Part shown: positions 12,101 to 20,484 of the stretch, in pieces
How positions within the stretch are numbered: the first letter of the stretch is position 1
How the letters are laid out: the number at the start of each line of letters is the position of its first letter
NCBI RefSeq assembly: GCF_046630445.1
Contig: NC_092342.1
Span: forward strand, 84,761,001 to 84,825,000
From: Rutidosis leptorrhynchoides
Lineage: Eukaryota > Streptophyta > Magnoliopsida > Asterales > Asteraceae
Reading direction: 5' to 3'
Length of the DNA stretch: 64,000 nt
Position numbers and translations under genes: made by a program
The notes under the pieces: generated by a model
Database searches by the model: none
What the model saw: only the letters and a program-made list of their open reading frames with translations
What the model was told of the DNA's origin: nothing

Positions 12101-15100
12101 AAGGCCTAGGGTTAGTAATGCAGGGGGCAATTACTGATTTGGGACACTGATGAATTCGATGCAGAAAATATCATTAATATAGATTATGTTATTGGGATAA
12201 AAGGTGTGTGGAAGGGTAATGGTGCTAAGCTAAATATTCTTAACATTCATGGTCCACATGATGATCACAACAAACAGCTCCTTTGGAAATCACTTGAAAG
12301 TTTAATTTGTAACAACAAGGATGAAGCATGGATGATTGGTGGTGATTTTAATGAAGTAAGAGATCCGAGTGAACGCCTAAACAGTGATTTCATTTGTTAT
12401 CGTGCAACGTGGTTCAATGATTTCATTGCCAAATGTTGCCTCACAGATATCCCATTAGGCGGTAGAATCTTCACAAGAGTAAGTGACGACGGTGTCAAAT
12501 TTAGTAAGTTGGACTGTTTCCTTGTTTGCGAAAAATTCATGGATTTGTGGCAAAATCTTTCGGCTACCGCCCTTGAAAGAAAACATTCTGATCATTGTCC
12601 TATTATGTTAAATGATGAGGTTAAAAACTTCGGTCCTAAACCTTTTAAGCTTTTTGATGCGTGGCTTGATGAAGACGGGGTTGATGACATCATTAAAGAG
12701 ACGTGGGATGTTCAAGTCTTGGGCAATAGACTTGATTGCGTTCTTAGAAACAAACTTAAGTTAGTGAAAGAGGCGCTGAAAAAATGGAGCAAAGATAAAT
12801 TCAACACGCATGATAGTGAGATTGATACATTAAAAGCTTCGGCCACTGATCTTGAATTAAAAGCCTTAGTTGGGCATGTTGAATAGCAGCGAGTTATCCG
12901 AATGGCAAAACACACGAAAACAGTGGCTTCATAAAGAGGAACTCAAAACAAAGATGCTCAAACAAAAAGCACGCGTTCGGTGGATTCTTGAAGGGGACGA
13001 AAATTCCAAATATTTCCATTCGGTGATCAACCGAAATAATTGTAGGCGTAATATCTTCTGTTAACGGGCAGTGGGTTGATGAGCCCACGAGTATCAAAAA
13101 AGCAGCCCATGACCACTTCAAATCCTTTTTGTTGAACCTGACATGTACAGACCGAGTCTTGAAGATTTGAACTACCCGTCCATATCGATAGAAGATGCGA
13201 GTCAACTTGAAAAACCTTTTGACGAGTTAGAAATTCACGATGCTATTTTTGAATGTGGAAGCACAAAAGCACCCGGCCCGGACAGTTTTAATTTGCGATT
13301 TTTCAAGAAATACTGGGATATTATTAAAGTGGATGTCATCAATACAATTCAATGGTTTTGGGAGAAGTCCGAGTTCTCAAAAGGGTGCAATGCATCCTTT
13401 GTCACCTTGATCCCAAAGAAAAAAGATCCTATGTGTTTCGAGAATTATCGTCCTATAAGTTTAATCGGGATTTATTACAAGATTATTGCTAAAATCCTTT
13501 CTAATCGGCTAAGGAAAGTGATTCCCGATCTTATTGGTTCCGAGCAAAGTGCTTTTATCAAAGGGAGATTCATTTTAGACGGTGATCTCATTGTTAATGA
13601 AAGTATTGAATATCTTAAATCCATAAAACAAAAGGGTGTTATTTTTAAGGTAGATTTCGAGAAGGCCTTCGATTGCCTTAATTGGAGTTTTCTCATGGAT
13701 GTTATGACGAGCATGGGGTTTGGCTCAAAATGGCGTAATTGGATCTATTCGTGTTTAAGCTCCGCCTCGATTTCTATTCTTATTAACGGCTCGCCAGCCG
13801 AGGAATTCTCACTAAGCCGGGGGGTTAGGCAAGGCGATCCACTTTCTCCCTTTTTTTTCATTTTGGCGGCGGAAGGTTTAAACATACTAGCAAAGGCGAC
13901 TACGGATAAAGGGCTTTTTAAAGGTGTGGAAGTCGGGAACGATAAAGTGTTACTCTCTCATCTTCAATATGCGGACGACACACTTTTCATAGGTGAATGG
14001 AATCGTGAAAACATTTATAGTCTCTGGAATCTCCTAAAATGCTTTGAGTTAGCTTCGGGCCTTAAAGTCAAATTCCACAAAAGTTGTATTTATGGGGTTG
14101 GTGTCGGCATTGATGAAGTCACTCTTTTAGCTAACCGCATTGGTTGCAAAGTTGGTGTTTTTCCCTTTACTTAACTCGGGTTGCCTATCGGTTCTAAAAT
14201 GAATAAATTGAAAGATTGGTCTCCGGTGATAGAAAAAATCAAGAATAGGCTTTCGGATTGGAGGATGCGATCGATGTCTTTTGGAAGAAGATTAGTCCTT
14301 ATCAAATCGGTTCTAAATAGTCTTCCGTTGTACTATTTCTCATTGTTTCGTGCCCCGCCGTGTGTTCTCAATTATTTAGAGAGTGTGAGAAGGAAATTTT
14401 TTTGCGGCGGGTCAGGTACCGAGACAAAAATCCATTGGGTTAAATGGGACTCGGTTGTTTCTTCTTATGATAAGGGGGGGTTAAATATTGGGCTTTTAAA
14501 ACACAAAAATCTTTCACTTTTGGGGAAGTGGTGGTGGAGGTTTAAAACCGAAACCAACTCCCTGTAGGTGAAAATTATTAAAAGTATTTTCGGGTCTGAT
14601 GGCGGTTTGGATTCGGGGTCGGCTAATCTGCTGCCCTCGTCTTCAAGCCCTTGGCATAATATCATTGTTACAGGTTCTCTCATCGATGGTCTTGGCATCG
14701 GATTCAGAAACTCGTTCAAGCGGGTTATTGGAAACGGTGCCAATACTAGCTTTTGGAACGACTACTAGGCTGGAACTTTCAAACTTAGTGAACGGTTCCC
14801 AAGAATTTTCAGGTTAGAAAATAATAAACACTGCAGTTTAATGGATCGGATCGTGGGGTCGAATGATGTTGCTGTACGAAGATTCAACTGGGACTGGTCG
14901 CGGGTGTTAACAGGTAGGCTAATTCATCAGGTTGCTGAATTATCTGATTTATGCACGAGTATTGAGATGGACGATTCAAAAGTAGATAGCTAGTCGTGGT
15001 CCTTGTCTCCTTCGGGCTGTTTTTCTGTTCGTGCACTTACAGGCATAATCGATGATCACGGGCTGCCTTCGCTGACTATGGCTCAGGAATCTCTTCGTAA

Positions 15101-18100
15101 TCGGCTAGTACCAAAAAAACTCGAGGTTTTCGTTTGGAGAGCAATCAAAAAATGATTACCGGTTAGGTGCGAACTCGACAAGCGGGGGATTGATTTAAAT
15201 AGCCTTAGATGTCCACTTTGTGATGACGAGTTGGAATCGTTTGATCATTCATTGATTTTCTGCAAGCATGCTATGGACGTTTGGGATCGTATATATAGTT
15301 GGTGTGGTTTGGGAAATTTTTCGAATCTTAGTATCGGCAAGATCCTACGTGGTAATTCTTCATGTAATATGTCGTGTATTGATAAGACGGTGTGGCAGGC
15401 CATCGAGTGGGTCGGAGCGTACTACATTTGGAAGAATCGCAACAACAAAGTGTTTCGAGATAAGAATTGGACCGCTCCATTGGCACTAAGAGAAATACAA
15501 CTAATCTTTTAGTGGATCTCCAATCGTATGCGCGGTAGGAAGTTGGATTGGCTTACTTGGTTGACTAATCCGAGCTCCTACTTTTCGTTGTAATTGTGTG
15601 TATTTGTATGTAATTGTGTTCATTAGTACCTAAGTGTGTATGAGTTTGTATCCTCACAAACTCTCCTTTTCGTTTTAGTCTTGTATTTTTGGGCAGGTCT
15701 AGTTGACCTCCCCGAACTCCTTGTTTCTTTTGTTTAATACAAGCTTGTTTTTTGAAAAAAAAAAATTATTGGCTTTTATGTAATTAAATAGTCATTCTTT
15801 AAAAAAAAGTAATACTTAGATTACAATAATTTTGATCATAAAATCGCCACCGTAAAAAATCCTCACAACTACTATATGCCATAGTCACCTACACAGTTAT
15901 ACAAACCATCTATATCCAATGTGTCAATAACTTACTATGTCCGTTGCATGTTTATTTTAAATATCATGTCTTTAACATGTCACTCGTATTTAACATTATC
16001 AATAAGCCAAATTTGACATATGTTCCACTTTGCTTAATTTGTCAATGTTTCTTTTTTGTAATGTTATTATTTTAACATGGTAGAATCAGACAAAAGGGAA
16101 TATTTGGCCGGCACCTATAGACAGATAGAAAACATATTAACATGTCGTTACCTTTGCTTGCATCCCTCGAAACGGCATAGAAAAAACATTACCAGAACGT
16201 GCAGCCATTAGCTTTTGTTTCTCAACTCCTTCTAACCATCTCCTCCCATTAACCGGAACCACAACGTTGCACTTATAGCCAAAATGGCCCGAATCCTCCA
16301 ATAACGAACCGGTTATCTTCCATAAGAACGAAGTAACCGCCTCTATCTTAGAAATTTGGGTCCCATTTTCACTGGCCAAAGATTGGAGTCTCTTAATTTG
16401 GTCACCCTCCATATAATATATTCGATTTGTAAGTGAGTGTTGATATTGATCGTTTTTGGGAACGTTTTGAAGTGATTCGTAGATGGGCAAAGGAACGTAC
16501 ATGTTGGCTACCGAAGGTGTGTAGACGCGAGGGTGCCTAACGTTTAGGTTAGAACGAAGAACATTGGGGACGAGAAATAGTGGCTTGGATAGGGCCATGT
16601 TAACCCATGAAGATGTGAACAAGTTGATCGAGTAGCCATCTAATACTCGATGATCAAACATGCACGCTAGTACCAGTCCCCCGCATCTTAACGCCGTGGC
16701 CTGCAAAAACATGAAAAATGATACATGTGCCTAAAACATCCTAAGTATATATTGTTAATTAGCGGATATATACATTAATTATGCAATATTATTAGAAGTA
16801 TCTATATCGTCTATTGTGTAATGAGTTGGCGTATCACCTCATGATTTAGAAAGAATAGTTTCCAAATTGTATAGTGTGATAAGTTGGTGTATAAATATTG
16901 CAATGGTGAGAATTAAACAGGGAGGAAACCATATATTACATTTTGTATGTGTTCGAATGTTTAATTTGTGTAATTTGTGCACATGTTAACACTGTAACGT
17001 GTTGTTGAATTGGTGGTGACATGACTTTTCATAAGGGTCGCGGGGTTCGACTCTCATGTGCTGCAAAAATATTTTCCTTGTGGTTACCCACCCATTTCAT
17101 GGGTCTCGGAGGCTTTAGAAGTCTAAGCTTTTGAGCCTTACTCGAGGAGGTTTTAACACACGCGATGCCCGTATGAATTCGTCGTGGGGGTTTCCTCTTG
17201 AGGGGTGGTAGGACTGTATTGGTTCGTCTGGAGAAACGATCAGGTGGGTGGATTCTGACATCGCATTCGGTCCCTTGTTAGTGACTTTTAACCGCCGTTA
17301 AAAAAATAATAATGACAATTTGTGCATATGTTAAATACTCTGGTAGATATATCTCGTGTCTAAACAATTTTTTAATTACTCACTACGTCCCAAAAAAATA
17401 TACAGCTAGATTTTTCAAAGTCAATTTATTAAGTTTTGACTTTAAATATTTGTTAGTTTTTGCTATAGAATATTTGATGAAATTTATATGAATAGAATTA
17501 TTTTCCAATGTATTTTCATTTAATTAGTATAACTTTCATTCGATATTATAGCACAAAGACAGATATTTAAAGTCAAAGTTGAAGAAAAAAGACTCAAATA
17601 ATAGTAATTTGAATGTTACTAGAGACCCAATTGAAATCCGATAGACTACAACTTTGGGGTACACCTTTCAAAAGTGTCTTCAGATAGTTATGGTATCCTT
17701 AATAATAATTTCATGCATGAGTATATATAAACGAGTGAATGTAAAATGTAAACCTGAACAACAAGAACTCCATGACGCTTCTTGGGCATTAGTTTTCCTC
17801 CAACGTTTTCGTCGGGATTATAAAAGTTGAGATCCCTGAGGTCCACATCAGATTCGGCTTCAATAAATTCGACACCTTTGTTGTTGCAGTGAACCTCAGG
17901 TTCACCAGAAGCGTTGCGAACAATTTCTCCAGCAAGTGTGTAGAATAAGCCGAGTGCTTGAGATAATGAAGTCTTAAGGACATCAATCATTGTGTTGACA
18001 TCCATTTGATTATGGGGTTTGTTGTAATATATGAAATAACCCGTATCAATTGGTGGCACCAGCAAGTCTAGGTTAGTAAATGGTTGTCGGTGTTCATGAC

Positions 18101-18155
18101 ATGGTGGTTTTGGTATCACCATTTCAGTTTTTATAACCTTCACTTGAACACCCAT
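8687..18155 (-). CDS. BAHD acyltransferase gene, three exons
   Basis: This is the only clear host gene. Joining 18155-17754, 16700-16152 and 9127-8687 on the minus strand gives an uninterrupted 463-codon frame plus TGA, within the usual BAHD length of about 430-460. Both introns are GT-AG and phase 0. The catalytic HXXXD motif is HRVLD at about residues 151-155 (exon 2), and the structural DFGWG motif is at about residue 388 (exon 3). BAHD enzymes transfer an acyl group from a CoA thioester to an alcohol or amine, generally in the cytosol. The N-terminal and HXXXD contexts suggest the group related to coniferyl-alcohol or hydroxycinnamoyl acyltransferases, but the substrate cannot be read from sequence. 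Intron 2 is 7.0 kb because of a LINE and intron 1 carries a SINE. A TATA-like box precedes the start. No stop or frameshift is seen, so it may be functional. Confidence 0.88.
9694..9710. repeat. LINE target-site duplication, left copy
   Basis: AATTATTGGCTTTTATG is identical to 15764-15780 and brackets the LINE. Confidence 0.93.
9724..11877 (+). CDS. LINE ORF1 protein with RRM
   Basis: The 717-codon open frame encodes an RNA-recognition-motif-like fold at about residues 45-115, with RNP-like elements MFFNFP and RFAFVRFGN. A long, low-complexity acidic stretch follows (about 395-440, EEDDDFVEDSF). The C-terminal quarter is basic and Ser/Asn-rich. No CCHC knuckle is seen, so RNA binding would rest on the RRM. 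ORF1 proteins of plant L1 elements coat the transcript as nucleocapsid. An alternative start is the ATG at 9781 (MGRHETNSR), because the first 19 residues come from a GA-rich leader. The frame is intact even though ORF2 is broken. Confidence 0.8.
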   Translation: MGCVREREERECEERESKQMGRHETNSRTLQRRIRGSINKAFWNPLTSFMFFNFPESGGVADLWRSFKRVGDVRDVYMAGKRLKSGQRFAFVRFGNVRDEDGLFQELRKLNFEGNPIRVFKAFNRRNSRPAEVIHCNNTSFQEQFPPLNRSFLQGRDERRYNEVLGNNGFAPDLRRTLPPKDLRNMLSDRRRDAMSDNPTSKIHIRDSCHNMHFFKRTIVGKLNDWKYTQVMQELCDAEGMKNCDIKYLGGLEILWVFYSSIEAERVINNKDHSIHMWCSMVQQLKSPWYVSNRLTWLDIRGVPITSWNTSTFKNIASRWGQVLDTANCEISQDHQNLVAGSVLILTNDTKVIEGCFMVETKMDIFKVIISENLNLKVGLDIRDKEDCKSIDDKDSIGNDFVVDTFDNGEKDDEEDDDFVEDSFSDSDYDKEIILEKAPVGKKSDADDVSGKEGNQSHSLVKIVHEDEESGYVGTGHLFQDNINDVCIGGTKDNGLCSNPNTPTPPCASPIPKTGARLQTNSPVSPIINSGSNRVASGPDGLGRNDIRPSPNFEAIPNRPNVNINNMGPNINLGGSSVGPRSQDISCDNSGAIGSGIKETNFTSRNKRKIAKKKTSGHKLVKKNTTHKKPDCCWSNLRKWKSSSRMLNIKSSARKSNSTQPLRSKCTSCKERSSMASESSGVNKGNCSDSSFNLNDSVVIKEYGTKLGLKWKARPSQ
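11914..15593 (+). pseudogene. LINE ORF2 (endonuclease, reverse transcriptase), broken
   Basis: It starts with ATG 36 bases after ORF1 (MKIISINIRSF) and ends at TAA 15591. The AP-type endonuclease is visible as FLAIQETK near 12015 and as GGDFNEV and SDHCPIML in 12206-12886. Reverse transcriptase spans about 13260-14130, with the NYRPISLI region, FEKAFD, and the catalytic YADD at 13968-13979. A Cys/His zf-RVT region lies near 15205-15270. Breaks include frame changes around 11990, 12140-12200, 12880 and 13060-13130, and in-frame stops at about 14172, 14565 and 14766. It therefore cannot encode a complete protein. Confidence 0.85.
15764..15780. repeat. LINE target-site duplication, right copy
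   Basis: It is identical to 9694-9710 and directly follows the A run. Confidence 0.93.
15781..16151. other. Remaining native part of BAHD intron 2
   Basis: AT-rich intronic sequence with no visible gene or repeat. Together with 9128-9693 it makes a pre-insertion intron of about 0.9 kb. Confidence 0.7.
16152..16700 (-). CDS. BAHD acyltransferase exon 2 with HXXXD
   Basis: It begins after the acceptor TTTTTGCAG and ends AAAG before the donor GTAACG. It is 549 nt, 183 codons, phase 0 on both sides. It contains FDHRVLDGYS with catalytic His and Asp, and VVPVNGRRWL, a position typically conserved as a VDGR-like motif in the family. Confidence 0.88.
16990..17316 (+). mobile_element. SINE-like element in BAHD intron 1
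   Basis: The 327-bp insert is flanked by AATTTGTGCACATGTTAA (16972-16989) and a copy with one mismatch (17317-17334). Its left part has a pol III B-box-like GGTTCGACTC at about 17043 preceded by TGGTGGTGACATG about 30 bases upstream, which could be a degenerate A-box. It ends in an A/T-rich tail with TAATAA. These features together fit a tRNA-derived SINE, read on the + strand and so antisense to the host gene. Confidence 0.75.
17377..17600. mobile_element. Degenerate Stowaway/mariner-like MITE in BAHD intron 1
   Basis: It begins TACTCACTACGTCCC, close to the widespread plant MITE terminus with CTCCGTCCC. It has inverted subterminal pieces: TTTTGACTTTAAATATT near 17435 and its complement near 17565. 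The far terminus is not clear, so the right boundary is approximate. Confidence 0.45.
17754..18155 (-). CDS. BAHD acyltransferase exon 1
   Basis: It encodes residues 1-134, starting MGVQVKVIKTEMVIPKPP and including the BAHD N-terminal hallmark NLDLLVPPIDTGYF. The exon ends ...GTTGTTCAG followed by the donor GTTTAC on the minus strand. Translation beyond the donor soon becomes unlike BAHD proteins, which supports the boundary. Confidence 0.88.
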
Positions 18156-18210
18156 TGAAAAGATGCAGAGTATTAAGTGTCTTGCAATGTGGAATGGAGA
18201 TGCACAATAA

Positions 18211-18225
18211 GATAAATATATATAC
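18211..18225 (-). promoter_or_regulatory. Probable TATA box of BAHD gene
   Basis: On the minus strand GTATATATATTTATC lies about 55-70 bases before the start codon at 18155. The spacing is compatible with a short leader; no transcript evidence is available. Confidence 0.45.
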
Positions 18226-18668
18226 TAGGTGATCTATTGGATATGTCTTGCATTGAATTACTGTTATAATAAAAAGAATCCTAATATATTACGGAGTTCT
18301 AATCATTTTTAGCTAAAACAAGTTAACATAACAAAAAGAATCTTTGGATAATCATCATAAAAACAAGATATAATATGACAAGCATAACATTACTAATTAT
18401 GGAACCTTGTATGCTATTCATCTTAACCTATGTTGTCGTTGTTGAAAATCACGTCTGAATGTAACTTTTAGAAACCGATCGATATATTCGGATAAATTAA
18501 CTTATACTTTGTGGGTAAAAATGTGTTTCATGCACTTGGTAGGACTAGCACATAAATATTCTAAAAGTGTTTTGTATGTTGCTTGTGTCAACAGATTACA
18601 AGAATGAGATACATGAAGATATAACTAGGGTAGGGTAACTAATGAACAAGGCCCGATACAATAATAGA

Positions 18669-18848
18669 GGAATGTGATTCTCACACATTATTTTTTGATT
18701 CATTTACACTTTTGTCTCATAAACTCACACTTATATCCCTAAATTGATCTAGGGAATTGAACTTATATTATTATTCTAACTACAATTAAGGGTATAATAG
18801 GTAATTAAGTGTACATGGATTAAAAGTGGTGTCTCAGGATCACCTCCC
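18669..18848. mobile_element. MITE with imperfect long inverted ends upstream of BAHD gene
   Basis: The left end (GGAATGTGATTCTCACAC, then GATTCATTTACACTTTT) is the imperfect complement of the right end (AAGTGTACATGGATT, then GTGTCTCAGGATCACCTCCC). Flanks AATAATAGA (18660-18668) and AATAATAAA (18849-18857) look like a 9-bp duplication with one difference, which suggests a Mutator-type, or possibly hAT-type, MITE. Confidence 0.6.
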
Positions 18849-18857
18849 AATAATAAA

Positions 18858-19560
18858 GGGTGATGGGCTAAAATAAAATAATACTCCGCAATGATTAAGC
18901 ATCAAATACTATGAGACTGAAAGATTCTGATTGAAAGATTCTGGTTAATGGTTATGAGATAATTCTTACTCTAAATGATTCATTATAGTTTTGTGTTTCA
19001 TTCACTCCATATTTTATGCAAAAGTTACAAAAAAACGCTCTGAATTCAAAACAATTCAACCTTTATATATAAATTTCCTGTCACAAATTTAATTGTCACA
19101 AGACAAATCACATGTAGTTTTAGATATATCATTGTGTATTGTATTTTATTTACTTTATAGTTTTGTCCCTTACTTTTTATTTTTCTTTTGTCTTTCATTC
19201 GTACATTATACATTTTCTTAAATAAAAAGGAAAGTTATGTTTATTTTTCATTTGAACCACTACGCCAGTTACGTTTTACTTCTTTGTAGATGGCGTCGAA
19301 CTTTTGTCATGACTTATTTAAGTTTGGTCATTTGAATGTGAACTCATCATCCTTGCGAAACCACCCAAATTCATTGGTCTTGAATTTTGGATTAATTGTG
19401 TTCCATAAAGTCAATCTCTTTTGAGAGTTTCCTTGTAGCGCTTCCTTCGATGAAATGCACCCACTATTGAGCCAATTGGGCTTCTTCTCGCTCCGTCCAA
19501 TTGGTAACTATTTTTGGAGTAACTTCTTGACATATATAAACATACATGTACATAAATTAA
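18858..19560 (-). pseudogene. Intergenic stretch with a possible Myb/SANT-like gene remnant
   Basis: Mostly AT-rich and featureless. On the minus strand around 19530-19390 a frame reads NWTEREEAQLAQ, a stop, then WVHFIEGSA, which resembles the start of plant Myb/SANT-like domains found in PIF/Harbinger-associated proteins. It is short and broken, and the match is by eye only. Confidence 0.25.
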
Positions 19561-19571
19561 AATGTTAAGAT

Positions 19572-19580
19572 ATCTATCTA

Positions 19581-19643
<63 letters not shown>
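19572..19643. repeat. (TCTA)n(TA)n(GA)n microsatellite
   Basis: Compound simple repeat: TCTA units, about 24 TA units to 19630, then GA units to 19643. Confidence 0.9.
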
Positions 19644-19902
19644 TTTGGAGGGTTATTTGCAAGTCTGTCATAGTTCATGGACTATTTTTGTCACATTGTA
19701 AAGTTCAGGGTGTATTGTTACATAATGTGTTTAATTCTGTTATCTTTTTTTTTTATAAATAGGAGAGCGTATGTATTTGATCGATTTACTTCGTTTTCGT
19801 TTCTTGTAACCCGAAATCTAGTTGAATGATAGTTGACTGAACGTTTTGATTTCATTCTCTTATTTATGTATTCGTTAATTTTGTAATATATGGTATCAAA
19901 GC
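19644..19902 (+). repeat. Fragment of a copia-like LTR end with primer site
   Basis: TTTATAAATAG near 19752 could be a TATA box. TGGTATCAAAGC at 19891-19902 is one base off the tRNA-Met primer site. No coding region follows, because another element begins within about 100 bases. It is probably a truncated older element. Confidence 0.4.
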
Positions 19903-19936
19903 CCAGTTAGAGTTCTGGTGATAAGTTCCAGCCGTA

Positions 19937-20000
19937 ATCTAGTATCTTCTAGATGCCGCTAGATGTCTCCATTCTAGCCGCAATCTAGAAGATACTAGAT
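19937..20000. repeat. 18-bp inverted repeat around a 28-bp spacer
   Basis: ATCTAGTATCTTCTAGAT at 19937-19954 is the exact reverse complement of 19983-20000. The arms could form a cruciform or RNA hairpin. It lies between two LTR fragments. Confidence 0.8.
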
Positions 20001-20389
20001 ATTCAAAGTTGCCAATTTTGACTATGGATATGAAAGTAGCAAAGTTGAACAAAATGACGGCTAGCCACCATTTTGCGTTCACACCGTTACGCGTTCACAC
20101 TATTCCACCTTCTCAAAATCTTCTTATAAATAGAGGTGGAAACCTTCATTGTAATGCATTCACAATAAAGTGTAATCACAACCTAGTTAGTGTGTGTGAG
20201 ATATGTGTAATCCTAACCTAGAGTGAATACATCCCGAGAGAGTGGTGTGAATTCCTAGTGTGTTAGTTTGAGAGTTTATTTATTTGAGTTTTGAAATACT
20301 CTGTAATCTATTATTGTGAGTAATAGAGTTATTTTCTCTCAAATTTGTGTCTACCAACGTCCAGACGATCCTCTCATAATCACAACAAG

Positions 20390-20401
20390 TGGTATCAGAG
20401 C
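20390..20401 (+). other. Primer binding site, copia element
   Basis: TGGTATCAGAGC, the tRNA-Met complement, two bases after the LTR end CAACA. Confidence 0.88.
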
Positions 20402-20484
20402 TAGGTTAGAGGCGTTGGTCAAGTTTTTGAGTTTTCTGAAGTTTTCAACCCCGTTTGTGTTAAAAAATTATTTGTAAGGTGATA

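Larger units (their letters stand above)
9711..15763 (+). mobile_element. Non-LTR retrotransposon (LINE, L1-type) in BAHD intron 2
   Basis: A 6053-bp insertion is flanked by a perfect 17-bp duplication, as produced by target-primed reverse transcription, and ends in a short A run (15754-15763). ORF1 is open; ORF2 has endonuclease, reverse transcriptase and C-terminal zf-RVT regions but several stops and frameshifts. The start 13 bases before the ORF1 ATG suggests an (almost) full-length 5' end. It lies antisense to the BAHD gene and wholly inside its intron 2. Confidence 0.93.
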
